A stretch of 64,000 nucleotides of DNA from Cuneatibacter caecimuris. Its GTDB lineage: Bacteria; Bacillota; Clostridia; Lachnospirales; Lachnospiraceae. Below the pieces are notes generated by a model. That model searched no databases, had not been told where the DNA came from, and saw nothing but the letters and a program-made list of their open reading frames with translations. Shown here piece by piece: positions 9,300-16,426 of the stretch. The first letter of the stretch is position 1; every line of letters begins with the position of its first letter. The stretch spans positions 1,042,828 through 1,106,827 of the forward strand of contig NZ_SGXF01000001.1 of assembly GCF_004216775.1 (NCBI RefSeq), written 5' to 3'. A program made the translations under genes and the position numbers.

Positions 9300-9957
9300 C
9301 GCCTGCCACCACGCCCCGGCGCATGGTGATCACCCGCTTTTTCATCCGGTTGACCAGCTCAGCATTATGAGTGACCACAATCACTGTGGTCCCCATCTCA
9401 TTCACCTTTTCCAACAGGTTCATGATTTCCTGTGAGTTGGACGGGTCCAGATTTCCTGTAGGTTCGTCCGCCAGCAGGATTTCCGGCTTGTTCACCAGCG
9501 CTCTTGCAATGGCCACTCTCTGCTGCTCCCCTCCGGACAGATTGGCCGGGTAGCTCTTATATTTAGATGAAAGTCCTACCGTTGTCAGGATTGATGTTAC
9601 TTCTTTCCTGATATCTTTTGCCGGCGCGGCCACAACCCGCTGGGCCAGCGCCACATTTTCATAGACATTGCGGTCCTTCAGCAGCCGGAAATCCTGGAAT
9701 ACCACCCCCAGCTTGCGCCGGTACAGGGGCACCGCTTTTCCCCGCCTCTTCATTTTCCCCAAGTCCTGGTCATCCACCAGAATGCGGCCGGAAGTGGGCT
9801 CCACTTCCTTCAGGAGCAGCTTCAGGAAAGTAGATTTCCCGGAACCGCTCCTGCCGCATACAAATACAAATTCCCCCGGCCTGATCTTCAGGTTCATATT
9901 CTTAATCGCCCGGGTTCCTTTCTCATATGTTTTGGAAACATTCTCAAAAATAATCAC
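9262..9957 (-). CDS. ftsE: Cell-division ATP-binding protein FtsE
   Basis: 231-aa ABC ATPase with Walker A GRSGSGKST (about 35-43), signature LSGGEQQRVAIARAL, Walker B ILLADEPTG and the switch His in VVTHN. It sits at the cytoplasmic face of FtsX and controls septal wall hydrolysis. It begins 10 bp after the regulator gene and overlaps ftsX, so all three are probably co-transcribed. Confidence 0.96.
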   Translation of the reverse strand: MIIFENVSKTYEKGTRAIKNMNLKIRPGEFVFVCGRSGSGKSTFLKLLLKEVEPTSGRILVDDQDLGKMKRRGKAVPLYRRKLGVVFQDFRLLKDRNVYENVALAQRVVAAPAKDIRKEVTSILTTVGLSSKYKSYPANLSGGEQQRVAIARALVNKPEILLADEPTGNLDPSNSQEIMNLLEKVNEMGTTVIVVTHNAELVNRMKKRVITMRRGVVAGDVQEGEYQDESE

Positions 9958-9967
9958 AAAATACTCC

Positions 9968-11077
9968 TTAGTAATCCATGGACTCCATATAGTTCATATA
10001 CTTCACTACCATCAGCGCGATTTTAAACGTAATTGCATCTTCAAACACACGCAGATCCAGCCCGGTCTGCTTCTGCAGCTTATCCAGACGGTAAACCAGG
10101 GTGTTTCGGTGAATATAAAGCTGTCTGGAGGTCTCAGATACATTCAGGCTGTTTTCAAAAAATTTATTGATCGTGGCAAGGGTTTCCTCATCAAAGCTGT
10201 CCGGGGACTGATCACCAAAAATCTCATGAATATACATGCGGCACAGCGGCAGCGGCAGCTGGTAAATCAGACGGCCGATACCCAGAGAAGAATATGCCAC
10301 CACATTTTGTCCGCTGTAGAAGATCTTTCCCACATCCAGCGCCATCTTTGCTTCTTTGTAGGAACGGGAAACATCCTTAATATCATTAACAATCGTTCCG
10401 TATGCTACGTGTACCTGCGTCATAGCCTCAGTGTTCATCATGTCCAGAATTACCCGGGCAGTGCGGTCCAGTTCCTCGTACCCCTCATTTGGTTTCAGTT
10501 CTTTCACCAGAATGATATTTTTCTCATCCACAGCGGTGATGAAATCCTTCGTCCTGGTGGAGAACAGGCTCCGCACGGTCTCCAGGGCGTTTGCGTCCTT
10601 TTCATGCTTTGTCTCAATCACAAACACAACGCGTTTTGCCGCAATATCAATATGCAGCTTCTTGGCCCGATTATAGATATCCACCAGCAGCAGATTATCC
10701 AGCAGCAAATTCTTGATAAAATTATCTTTATCAAAACGTTCTTTATAAGCTACCAGCAGGTTCTGAATCTGGAATGTGGCAATCTTACCCACCATATAGA
10801 CGTCATCACTGCTGCCCTGGGCCAGCAGGACATATTCCAGCTGGTTCTCATCAAAAACCTTAAAAAACTGATACCCGGAAATTACCTGGCTGTCCGCCGG
10901 GGAATCCACGAAAGCGAGAATGGAATCCTCTAGGGTCTCCACGGCCTCATGGTTCATATCCATATCCGGTATGGTGCTGGCCAGCATCTTTCCCTCTGTA
11001 TCGCTGACAGCCAAATCAATTCTCGTAATACTTTTCAGCCCCTCTATCGTACTCTGAAGTATCTGATTGGAAATCAT
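9968..11077 (-). CDS. PucR/CdaR-type helix-turn-helix transcriptional regulator
   Basis: 369 aa. The C-terminal 60 residues contain the PucR-type HTH (NVSETSRQLYIHRNTLVYRL, then DKLQKQTGLD), preceded by a GGDEF-like middle domain (about 150-270) typical of CdaR-like sugar-diacid regulators and a sensor-like N-terminal domain. The ribosome site is AAAGGAGTG. It is the first gene of the run leading into ftsEX and is followed by them with only 10 bp. Ligand and targets are not evident; its link with ftsEX may be positional only. Confidence 0.85.
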   Translation of the reverse strand: MISNQILQSTIEGLKSITRIDLAVSDTEGKMLASTIPDMDMNHEAVETLEDSILAFVDSPADSQVISGYQFFKVFDENQLEYVLLAQGSSDDVYMVGKIATFQIQNLLVAYKERFDKDNFIKNLLLDNLLLVDIYNRAKKLHIDIAAKRVVFVIETKHEKDANALETVRSLFSTRTKDFITAVDEKNIILVKELKPNEGYEELDRTARVILDMMNTEAMTQVHVAYGTIVNDIKDVSRSYKEAKMALDVGKIFYSGQNVVAYSSLGIGRLIYQLPLPLCRMYIHEIFGDQSPDSFDEETLATINKFFENSLNVSETSRQLYIHRNTLVYRLDKLQKQTGLDLRVFEDAITFKIALMVVKYMNYMESMDY

Positions 11078-11141
11078 GCCTTCTTCACTCCTTTGGTAAA
11101 TTTTTGTTGTAAAACCCCTACTCTTATATCTTATAGCATTT

Positions 11142-11190
11142 TTCGAAAAAAAAAAAGAGGAAATGTATAAAATTTATACATTTCCTCTCA
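11142..11190 (-). terminator. Strong rho-independent terminator after the sugar ABC ATPase
   Basis: A near-perfect inverted repeat (11156-11171 with 11173-11188, 16-bp arms) is followed on the minus strand by an unbroken run of 11 T. It ends the transcript of the ABC ATPase gene upstream of the PucR-type regulator. Confidence 0.9.
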
Positions 11191-11203
11191 CTTTTAACAT
11201 TGA

Positions 11204-12316
11204 TTAGTTCAGGATCACCTGTTCTGTTTCTTTATCAAAGATATGTATTTTGGACAGATCCAGAGCAAACTTCACAGTATCACCAGGCCTTGCAGTTGTA
11301 CGAGGATTTACTCTTGCAGTAAAGTTAGCCTCTGCGATATCAAAATACAGGAATACTTCAGCACCCAGCATCTCATATACTCTGATGTCTGCTTCAATTA
11401 CGCTGTCAGGAGTTGTGGAGATAAACATCTCATCATCATGAATATCCTCAGGACGGATACCGAATACAACTTCCTTGCCAACATAGCCCTTCTCTTTCAG
11501 AACCTTGCCTTTTGCTTCCGGCAGTTTGATCGCATTGTCCGCAAACTTCACAACTACAGCGCCGCCCTCTTCCACAAGAGAAGCATCGATCAGGTTCATC
11601 TGAGGGGAACCGATAAATCCGGCAACGAACTTGTTGCAGGGCTTATCATACAGATTCTGAGGAGAATCTACCTGCTGAATAATACCATCCTTCAGAACTA
11701 CGATTCTGGTACCCAGCGTCATAGCCTCGGTCTGGTCATGGGTTACATAGATAATGGTTGTGCCCAGTCTCTGATGCAGTTTGGAAATCTCAATTCTCAT
11801 CTGTACACGCAGCTTCGCGTCCAGGTTGGACAGAGGCTCATCCATCAGGAACACCTTGGGATGACGAACGATAGCACGTCCCATAGCAACACGCTGTCTC
11901 TGGCCGCCGGACAGAGCCTTGGGCTTACGATCCAGCAGATGCTCGATATCCAGAATTCTTGCTGCCTCGCGAACCAGTTTTTCGATTTCAGCCTTGGGAA
12001 CCTTTCTCAGCTTCAGGCCGAACGCCATATTATCATATACGGACATATGAGGATACAGAGCGTAGTTCTGGAATACCATTGCGATATCTCTGTCCTTGGG
12101 CTCTACATCGTTTACCAGTCTGTCGCCGATCCACAGCTCGCCGGAAGAAATTTCTTCCAGACCTGCGATCATACGCAGTGTTGTAGACTTACCGCATCCG
12201 GAAGGTCCTACGAAGATGATGAATTCCTTATCTTCAATTTCAAGGTTAAAATCCTTAACTGCCACAAAACCATTCGGGTACACTTTACATACGTTTTTCA
12301 GTGATAATCCTGCCAT
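11204..12316 (-). CDS. Multi-sugar ABC transporter ATPase (MsmK/MsmX/UgpC type)
   Basis: 370 aa. ABC domain with Walker A GPSGCGKST, Q-loop, LSGGQRQRVAMGRA signature, Walker B VFLMDEPLSNLD and VTHDQTEAMT, followed by the C-terminal TOBE/regulatory domain (about 240-365, with FGIRPEDI). This family energises several carbohydrate importers at once and is usually encoded alone, as here, with no permease or binding protein beside it. A -10 (TATAAT, 12378-12383 on the minus strand) and an AGGAGG site precede it. Confidence 0.94.
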   Translation of the reverse strand: MAGLSLKNVCKVYPNGFVAVKDFNLEIEDKEFIIFVGPSGCGKSTTLRMIAGLEEISSGELWIGDRLVNDVEPKDRDIAMVFQNYALYPHMSVYDNMAFGLKLRKVPKAEIEKLVREAARILDIEHLLDRKPKALSGGQRQRVAMGRAIVRHPKVFLMDEPLSNLDAKLRVQMRIEISKLHQRLGTTIIYVTHDQTEAMTLGTRIVVLKDGIIQQVDSPQNLYDKPCNKFVAGFIGSPQMNLIDASLVEEGGAVVVKFADNAIKLPEAKGKVLKEKGYVGKEVVFGIRPEDIHDDEMFISTTPDSVIEADIRVYEMLGAEVFLYFDIAEANFTARVNPRTTARPGDTVKFALDLSKIHIFDKETEQVILN

Positions 12317-12377
12317 TTATTTACTCCTCCTAATCAAAATGTCATGCCAGGGATGGCTCTCCCGTTTGTATGTGCCT

Positions 12378-12383
12378 ATTATA
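12378..12383 (-). promoter_or_regulatory. Putative -10 element of the sugar ABC ATPase gene
   Basis: TATAAT on the minus strand 62 bp before the start codon. No convincing -35 at 17 bp is seen (TAGCAA), so the promoter may depend on an activator. Otherwise I see nothing in the 193 bp between this gene and yitT. Confidence 0.45.
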
Positions 12384-12509
12384 CGTCATTTAACTATCAT
12401 TTGCTATAGGCAACCGTCCCAAATTTGTGCCGGCGTTTTTGTCTATTTTGTATACTGTCGGAAAATTCTTTGGTTTTCTCCCTGAGCAGCACAAATATTG
12501 CAGATTTTC

Positions 12510-13379
12510 TCACCGGTACTGTATAAATCCTTCTCCTAAAACCTCTCTGACATCACTGACAATCACGAAGGCCTGCGGATCATAACGGTACACCAGCTCC
12601 TTTAAATCCACGATCTCTTTCTTAGATACCACGCAGAACAGGATTTTCTTGTCCGCCTGGGAGTAGACGCCTCTTCCGTACAGACCGGTAGCCCCCCGGT
12701 CCAGCTCCTGGTTCACAGCCTGTCCGATCGCCTCGTATCTGTCAGATATAATATATGCCAGCTTGGAGAATTTCAGACCATCAATAATCGCATCCACCAC
12801 TTTGGCCATCAAAAAAATAGCCATTGCTGCGTACAATGCAGTATGAATCCCGAATACATACGCCCCTGCCAGAACAATCAGCCCATCCAGCACCTGCATG
12901 ATCTGGGCGATACTGTAATGAGGAAGTTTCTGATGGATCAGGTCAGCCAGCATATCAGTGCCTCCGGTGGTGGCCCGGGCCAAAAATACCAGTCCCATTC
13001 CTCCGCCGCAGAACAGAGCCCCAAACACGGCAGTGAGCAGCGGGTCGTCCGAAACGCCGCCCCAGGGAGGCAGCACCGCCAGCACCAGAGAGAGGAACAC
13101 CGTGGCAAACAGCGTTTTTTTAATATAGCGAAATCCTTTCATAAAAAAAGCGGCCAAAAACAGAGGCGCATTCAGGCACAAAGTTGTCGCCCAAAGAGGA
13201 ATGCCTCCCGGTATCCACTCTGACGTCAGGTCTTTGATCAGGATAGAAAGGCCGGATATACCCCCTGTCACCAGGCCGCTGGGATCAAAAATAGATTTCA
13301 CCCCAAACGCCAGAAGTGTGCAGCCCGCTACAATTAATATAAAATCTCTGAAGGCGCTTTCCTTTTTCTCTCTATGCAT
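12510..13379 (-). CDS. YitT family membrane protein
   Basis: About 289 aa: five or six TM helices in the N-terminal two thirds (DUF161/YitT) and a C-terminal soluble DUF2179 domain (about 205-285, with ADKKILFCVVSKKEI). I start it at the ATG at 13379, which has AAAGGAG 6-8 bp upstream. The upstream in-frame ATG at 13394 has no ribosome site and lies inside the phage attachment core. Function of the family is unsettled (membrane transport suspected). The prophage replaced everything upstream of its ribosome site, including any original promoter. Confidence 0.9.
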   Translation of the reverse strand: MHREKKESAFRDFILIVAGCTLLAFGVKSIFDPSGLVTGGISGLSILIKDLTSEWIPGGIPLWATTLCLNAPLFLAAFFMKGFRYIKKTLFATVFLSLVLAVLPPWGGVSDDPLLTAVFGALFCGGGMGLVFLARATTGGTDMLADLIHQKLPHYSIAQIMQVLDGLIVLAGAYVFGIHTALYAAMAIFLMAKVVDAIIDGLKFSKLAYIISDRYEAIGQAVNQELDRGATGLYGRGVYSQADKKILFCVVSKKEIVDLKELVYRYDPQAFVIVSDVREVLGEGFIQYR

Positions 13380-13392
13380 TTTTTCTCCTTTC

Positions 13393-13409
13393 ATGTAACA
13401 ATTTGTTAC
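13393..13409 (+). repeat. attL core (17 bp)
   Basis: ATGTAACAATTTGTTAC, exactly repeated at 55744-55760 in the same orientation; flanking bases differ on both sides, so the repeat is exactly 17 bp. It is almost palindromic and lies in the 5' leader of yitT. Confidence 0.85.
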
Positions 13410-13442
13410 GTCTATTATATTAAGAAATCCCTTAAAATAAGG
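13410..13442. promoter_or_regulatory. Left phage arm of att site, with possible substitute -10 for yitT
   Basis: TAAAATAAGG (13433-13442) starts 23 bp from the attL core and is the inverse of CCTTATTTTA at 55711-55720, itself 23 bp from the attR core. The intervening bases are also partly symmetric. This looks like an integrase arm-type site. The minus strand of this arm contains TATAAT close to yitT, so the phage end could drive yitT weakly. Confidence 0.6.
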
Positions 13443-13459
13443 TTTTTCTACAAACTGTT

Positions 13460-13481
13460 TGTTACTAACGTGTTACTAACG
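13460..13481 (+). repeat. Tandem 11-bp repeat next to attL
   Basis: TGTTACTAACG occurs twice head-to-tail (13460-13470, 13471-13481). Each copy contains TGTTAC, the half-site of the att core, so these may be extra recombinase or excisionase sites. Confidence 0.6.
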
Positions 13482-13517
13482 GCTCGTTCGCAACCGGGAT
13501 TCATAGGGCAATATTAT

Positions 13518-13562
13518 CAGAAAAAAAGACAATAATCAAGGGCCAGGATCGCTCCAGGCCCT
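13518..13562 (-). terminator. Hairpin after the zinc-ribbon gene
   Basis: Stem GGGCCTGG/CCTGGCCC-type (13540-13547 with 13554-13561, one T-T mismatch), then TTGATTATTGTC and a T-run on the minus strand. The T-run is displaced, so strength is uncertain. Confidence 0.5.
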
Positions 13563-14190
13563 ATTGCAACATCTCTGATTTTATCCTCTCACGGTATTCC
13601 TCTCTCCGATCCAGCAACTTCTGTAGGTTGCGGCCCTGTCCGCGTTTCTCATCTGCCCGACATTGGCTAATTCTTTCTGCCTCCGTCCGGCAATAATCGG
13701 AACATAGATTCGTGGCCGCGCTGGACCAGAACGGGCGGAGGCAATATACGCAAGCCTTCATGCGCTTTTTCCTGCGCTCCTTCCTCTTCTGTTCGACCTC
13801 CGGCCGCTTATTATATGCCGCCTTCCGTCCTCTCTGCCACTCCAGGGCGGCATCCCTCTGGCATCCTGGACAATACTTCTGCCGGCCACTCTCTACTGTA
13901 TACTCTTTCCCGCAGCGCTGGCAGATATCCACGCTTCCGAGCTTCCTCTTTGGGCCACCAGACTGCCTGCGCAGCCTGTCCATTTCCTTTTTCCTGCTGG
14001 CCCGGCATTCCGGGCATCTTCTGGCGCGCGGTCCTCCCGGAAATGATCTGCCGCAATCAATACAGATCCGGTCCCGTATCGTGCTCTTCTGCCGTGATTC
14101 CTTCGCGCATTCCGGGCACATGATGGAATCAATGTCTCCCTGGAATACTTTCCCGCATCGTGAGCAGGTTCTTAATGTTCTTCTGTTCAC
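13561..14190 (-). CDS. Multi-zinc-ribbon basic protein
   Basis: 209 aa, very basic, with four CxxC-containing units (about residues 9-28, 42-62, 88-108 and 147-166), each like a zinc ribbon: CSRCGKVF, CIDCGRSF, CQRCGKEY, CVYCLRPF. It lies at the extreme left end of the prophage, after the XRE-regulated gene. Nucleic-acid binding is a reasonable inference; no catalytic motif is seen. Proteins of this kind occur in clostridial prophages without assigned function. Confidence 0.75.
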   Translation of the reverse strand: MNRRTLRTCSRCGKVFQGDIDSIMCPECAKESRQKSTIRDRICIDCGRSFPGGPRARRCPECRASRKKEMDRLRRQSGGPKRKLGSVDICQRCGKEYTVESGRQKYCPGCQRDAALEWQRGRKAAYNKRPEVEQKRKERRKKRMKACVYCLRPFWSSAATNLCSDYCRTEAERISQCRADEKRGQGRNLQKLLDRREEYRERIKSEMLQ

Positions 14191-14322
14191 TTTATCCCCT
14201 CTTTTTTTCGCGTTTTCTGTCTTTCTATAATTTTTTCTCTATTTTTTTTTGATAATATTCAGAAAAATATTTTCTGCGCCTCACAAGCAGCTCTTCCCTG
14301 TGTTCCTGCCTCATACTGATTA

Positions 14323-14706
14323 TTAATCTTCTATCGCGATCACTTCTGCGTCTCTGATAATGACTTCGTGTTCGTCATTCCCGTACGTGAATCTGTGTCC
14401 AGCAATGACTACCATCTTGCCCTGGTATCTGGCTTCTTTGCGGGCCCTTTCAAAGATCTCTGTTGCTTCTTCTATTTCGTCCGTATCCAGATCCCTGAAG
14501 CCTTCAATATGAAATCCGCAGGTCCCGTCCAGCATAACCGGTTCTTCTGAGTAATAACTTGACTGATCGTTTTCCACATCCCAGTCATAGCTATCGCGGC
14601 ACATATCTCCCACTTCATATTCTTCATCGCCTGCCAAGTGTCTAATGGCAACTACTTCGTATCCCTCTTCATTAACTTTATTCAAAAGATACTGTACGTT
14701 CATCAT
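14323..14706 (-). CDS. Acidic hypothetical protein under XRE operator control
   Basis: 127 aa from the ATG at 14706, chosen because AAAGGGG precedes it; the longer frame to 14775 runs through the promoter. The product is acidic (many Glu/Asp). I do not recognise the family. A TTGACA-N17-TATTCT promoter carrying a palindromic operator lies directly upstream, so expression is probably repressed by the adjacent XRE protein. Confidence 0.65.
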   Translation of the reverse strand: MMNVQYLLNKVNEEGYEVVAIRHLAGDEEYEVGDMCRDSYDWDVENDQSSYYSEEPVMLDGTCGFHIEGFRDLDTDEIEEATEIFERARKEARYQGKMVVIAGHRFTYGNDEHEVIIRDAEVIAIED

Positions 14707-14743
14707 TTTTTCCCCTTTCTGTGGTTCGTTTCTTTCTATATAT

Positions 14744-14788
14744 AGAATACCACTTTTCAGGGTGTTTGTCAACACCTTTTAAGGTGTT
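14744..14788 (-). promoter_or_regulatory. Promoter with palindromic operator (site B)
   Basis: Minus strand: TTGACA (14767-14772), 17-bp spacer, TATTCT (14744-14749). The palindrome AACACCTTTTAAGGTGTT (14771-14788) overlaps the -35 box. It resembles site A in front of the XRE gene, and both end in GTGTTGACA. Confidence 0.75.
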
Positions 14789-14789
14789 T

Positions 14790-15017
14790 TTAAAAATATT
14801 TTATCTTTTCTTCGTCTGTCGGAACGACCTCAATAATGTCCGATGGCTGGCACCGAAGGATAACGCATATCGCATTAAGCGTCTCCGTATTAATGTTTTC
14901 CCCGTGTCGGAGCCTCTGCATTGTGGATTCTGACAATATCTTTTCCCTGCGCATCCTGTTGGCCGTGTATCCGCGCTCCGCCAGGGCTTTCATAACATCG
15001 ATTTTATATTTCAGCAT
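14790..15017 (-). CDS. Small XRE-family DNA-binding protein
   Basis: 75 aa, essentially one Cro/CI-type HTH (MRREKILSESTMQRLRHGEN is the recognition region). The ribosome site is AGGAGGG. Its own promoter carries operator site A and the next gene's promoter carries the similar site B, so it probably represses both. It is located near attL, far from the main repressor, and reads as part of an accessory cassette. Confidence 0.8.
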   Translation of the reverse strand: MLKYKIDVMKALAERGYTANRMRREKILSESTMQRLRHGENINTETLNAICVILRCQPSDIIEVVPTDEEKIKYF

Positions 15018-15044
15018 TTTACGCCCTCCTTATTTTCTGGCATA

Positions 15045-15091
15045 ATCATACAATACTTTCCGAAATATGTCAACACTAATAATAGTGTTGA
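15045..15091 (-). promoter_or_regulatory. Promoter with palindromic operator (site A)
   Basis: Minus strand: TTGACA (15068-15073), 17-bp spacer, TATGAT (15045-15050). An inverted repeat with 9-bp arms (TCAACACTA/TAGTGTTGA, 15070-15091) covers the -35 box: probable autoregulation by the XRE protein. Confidence 0.75.
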
Positions 15092-15127
15092 TTCATTTGA
15101 ATACATTAAGAATTTCCAGTACCTGTA

Positions 15128-15155
15128 TTGACTTTGGGCGAGAATATGTTATAAT
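15128..15155 (+). promoter_or_regulatory. Sigma-A promoter of the CRISPR-repeat-like small RNA
   Basis: TTGACT (15128-15133), 16-bp spacer, TATAAT (15150-15155). The expected start point (about 15162) is the first base of the repeat-like segment. Confidence 0.75.
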
Positions 15156-15161
15156 AATATT

Positions 15162-15250
15162 GTCTTCCAATAACAAGGGAGTGGATTGAAACATATTTTT
15201 AAATTTTAGTAAGGCCGCCTTGCCATGTTGGTAAGACGGCCTTACGTTTT
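15162..15250 (+). ncRNA. Small RNA beginning with a solitary type I-C CRISPR-repeat-like segment
   Basis: The first 31 nt (15162-15192) start with GTC, contain a short inverted repeat (CTTCC/GGGAG) and end in GGGAGTGGATTGAAAC, the hallmark 3' end of type I-C repeats (GTGGATTGAAAC/T). A 16-nt A/T-rich stretch follows, then a hairpin (GTAAGGCCG 15209-15217 with CGGCCTTAC 15237-15245, plus an inner TTGCCA/TGGTAA stem) and GTTTTC. There is only one repeat, no array and no cas gene. The rest of 15251-15600 is A/T-rich with no convincing gene; an unsupported 15-codon frame starts at 15268. Confidence 0.6.
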
Positions 15251-15516
15251 CGAAATATAGCAGTCACATGATAGGGGGATATGGGCGTGACCGCTACCTG
15301 TTTCCAGGCAGTTAAATTATATCACTTTGTATGCGCGTGTACAATTTGATATTTATGGAAATTTTAGATACGGAATATTGCAAATATGGAGCAGCGTGAT
15401 TTTTGTAAGTTCTAAGGATGCTCATATATTTCTATATATAATCATGTATTTCTGCATACATAGAGTTACCCATTTTTACTCGAATAAAATTATGTTCATT
15501 TTCGCAATATTTTCTA

Positions 15517-15544
15517 TTGCATTTTTTCTGTTATTGGATATAAT
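15517..15544 (+). promoter_or_regulatory. Promoter of the GNAT toxin-antitoxin-like pair
   Basis: TTGCAT (15517-15522), 16-bp spacer, TATAAT (15539-15544), 57 bp before the first start codon. Confidence 0.6.
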
Positions 15545-15600
15545 AAGGGTACAAGAGATTAATTAATTTTAAGGTGTCACATTTTATGGAGGTGATATGT

Positions 15601-15774
15601 ATGGCAACAAAAAGCATTCTCAAGGATGTTAATATCAAAGATAGACGGCTTGCCCATACATTTATTGATGCGTTAGATGCTGCAAAAAAGAAAAAATATG
15701 AATCGGCGCAAATCAGTAGGAAGTGCACAGAATTATCAGGAGATAAAATCAAAGACTTCTTTGAGAAAAAATAA
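15601..15774 (+). CDS. Putative antitoxin of a GNAT-type toxin-antitoxin pair
   Basis: 57 aa, start ATG at 15601 after GGAGGTGA. The small basic, helical protein begins MATKSILKDVNIKDRRLA. It is not a recognisable ribbon-helix-helix. It lies 5 bp before a GNAT-fold protein in the same operon, and small proteins of this look are commonly paired with such acetyltransferases in Firmicutes. The role is inferred from arrangement. Confidence 0.6.
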   Translation: MATKSILKDVNIKDRRLAHTFIDALDAAKKKKYESAQISRKCTELSGDKIKDFFEKK

Positions 15775-15779
15775 TAGAC

Positions 15780-16391
15780 ATGGCAGAATTTATTCAGATC
15801 AAATTAGAAGACATGATATCTGAATTGGGAGAGAATGTGGCAAAATCCATTCTCTCCACTTTTTCGTCCCCGAACAACGCCGATGTGCAGGACTTCATTC
15901 GAAATAAAGCAATCGAATTTTCAAAGCAGGCTTTATCAAAAACTACACTAATTTACTGGATGTCTGAGGATGAAAAAGAGAAATATCTGGTTGGATATTA
16001 TACGCTTGCGAATAAATTTTTAAATGTATGTCAAGATTCAATTAGTAAAACAATGTCTAAGCGCTTATTTAGGCATGGTACATACGATACCAGTAAGCGG
16101 ATACATACAATTCCTGCAATATTAATCGGCCAGTTATCCAAAAATTTTGCCGACGGGAATAATTTACTGATTTCTGGAAGTGATATTTTGCAGATGGCGC
16201 TAAATAGAATTCAGATTATTCAAAAAGAAATTGGAGGTAAATTCGTTTTTCTGGAATGTGAGAACGAGCCGAAGCTAATTAAGTTTTATGAAGATAATGG
16301 GTTTGTGCGATGCGGAGAAAGACAACGTGATCGAGATGAACTTGGTGTAAACGGAAACTTTTTACAACAAATGATTATGTATTTGCATTAA
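15780..16391 (+). CDS. GNAT-fold acetyltransferase, putative toxin
   Basis: 203 aa. The second half carries the GNAT C-terminal pattern (IPAILIGQL, then GGKFVFLECENEPKLIKFYE and DNGFVRCGE). The acetyl-CoA loop between them is not the textbook R/Q-x-x-G-x-G/A. Relatives such as TacT acetylate aminoacyl-tRNA and stop translation; whether this one does is unknown. It is A/T-rich compared with the phage core, oriented against the late operon and ends in its own terminator: a cargo module. Confidence 0.65.
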   Translation: MAEFIQIKLEDMISELGENVAKSILSTFSSPNNADVQDFIRNKAIEFSKQALSKTTLIYWMSEDEKEKYLVGYYTLANKFLNVCQDSISKTMSKRLFRHGTYDTSKRIHTIPAILIGQLSKNFADGNNLLISGSDILQMALNRIQIIQKEIGGKFVFLECENEPKLIKFYEDNGFVRCGERQRDRDELGVNGNFLQQMIMYLH

Positions 16392-16424
16392 GAGGGCCGG
16401 GAGATAATCCCGACCCTCTTTTTT
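16392..16424. terminator. Bidirectional terminator between GNAT gene and endolysin
   Basis: 10-bp stem (16392-16401 with 16409-16418, one mismatch) with TTTTTT after it on the plus strand and TTAAT on the minus strand. It serves the GNAT gene and probably the end of the late operon. Confidence 0.85.
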
Positions 16425-16426
16425 AA

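Noticed and set aside
13561-14190. Plus-strand frames opposite the zinc-ribbon gene
   Set aside because: They mirror the minus-strand gene, lack ribosome sites and lose the CxxC pattern.
15268-15315. 15-codon frame starting MIGGYGRDRY as a type I toxin
   Set aside because: No ribosome site, no membrane segment and no antisense promoter seen.
15327-15566. 79-codon open frame on the plus strand
   Set aside because: No ribosome site, A/T-rich composition and overlap with the promoter of the next operon.
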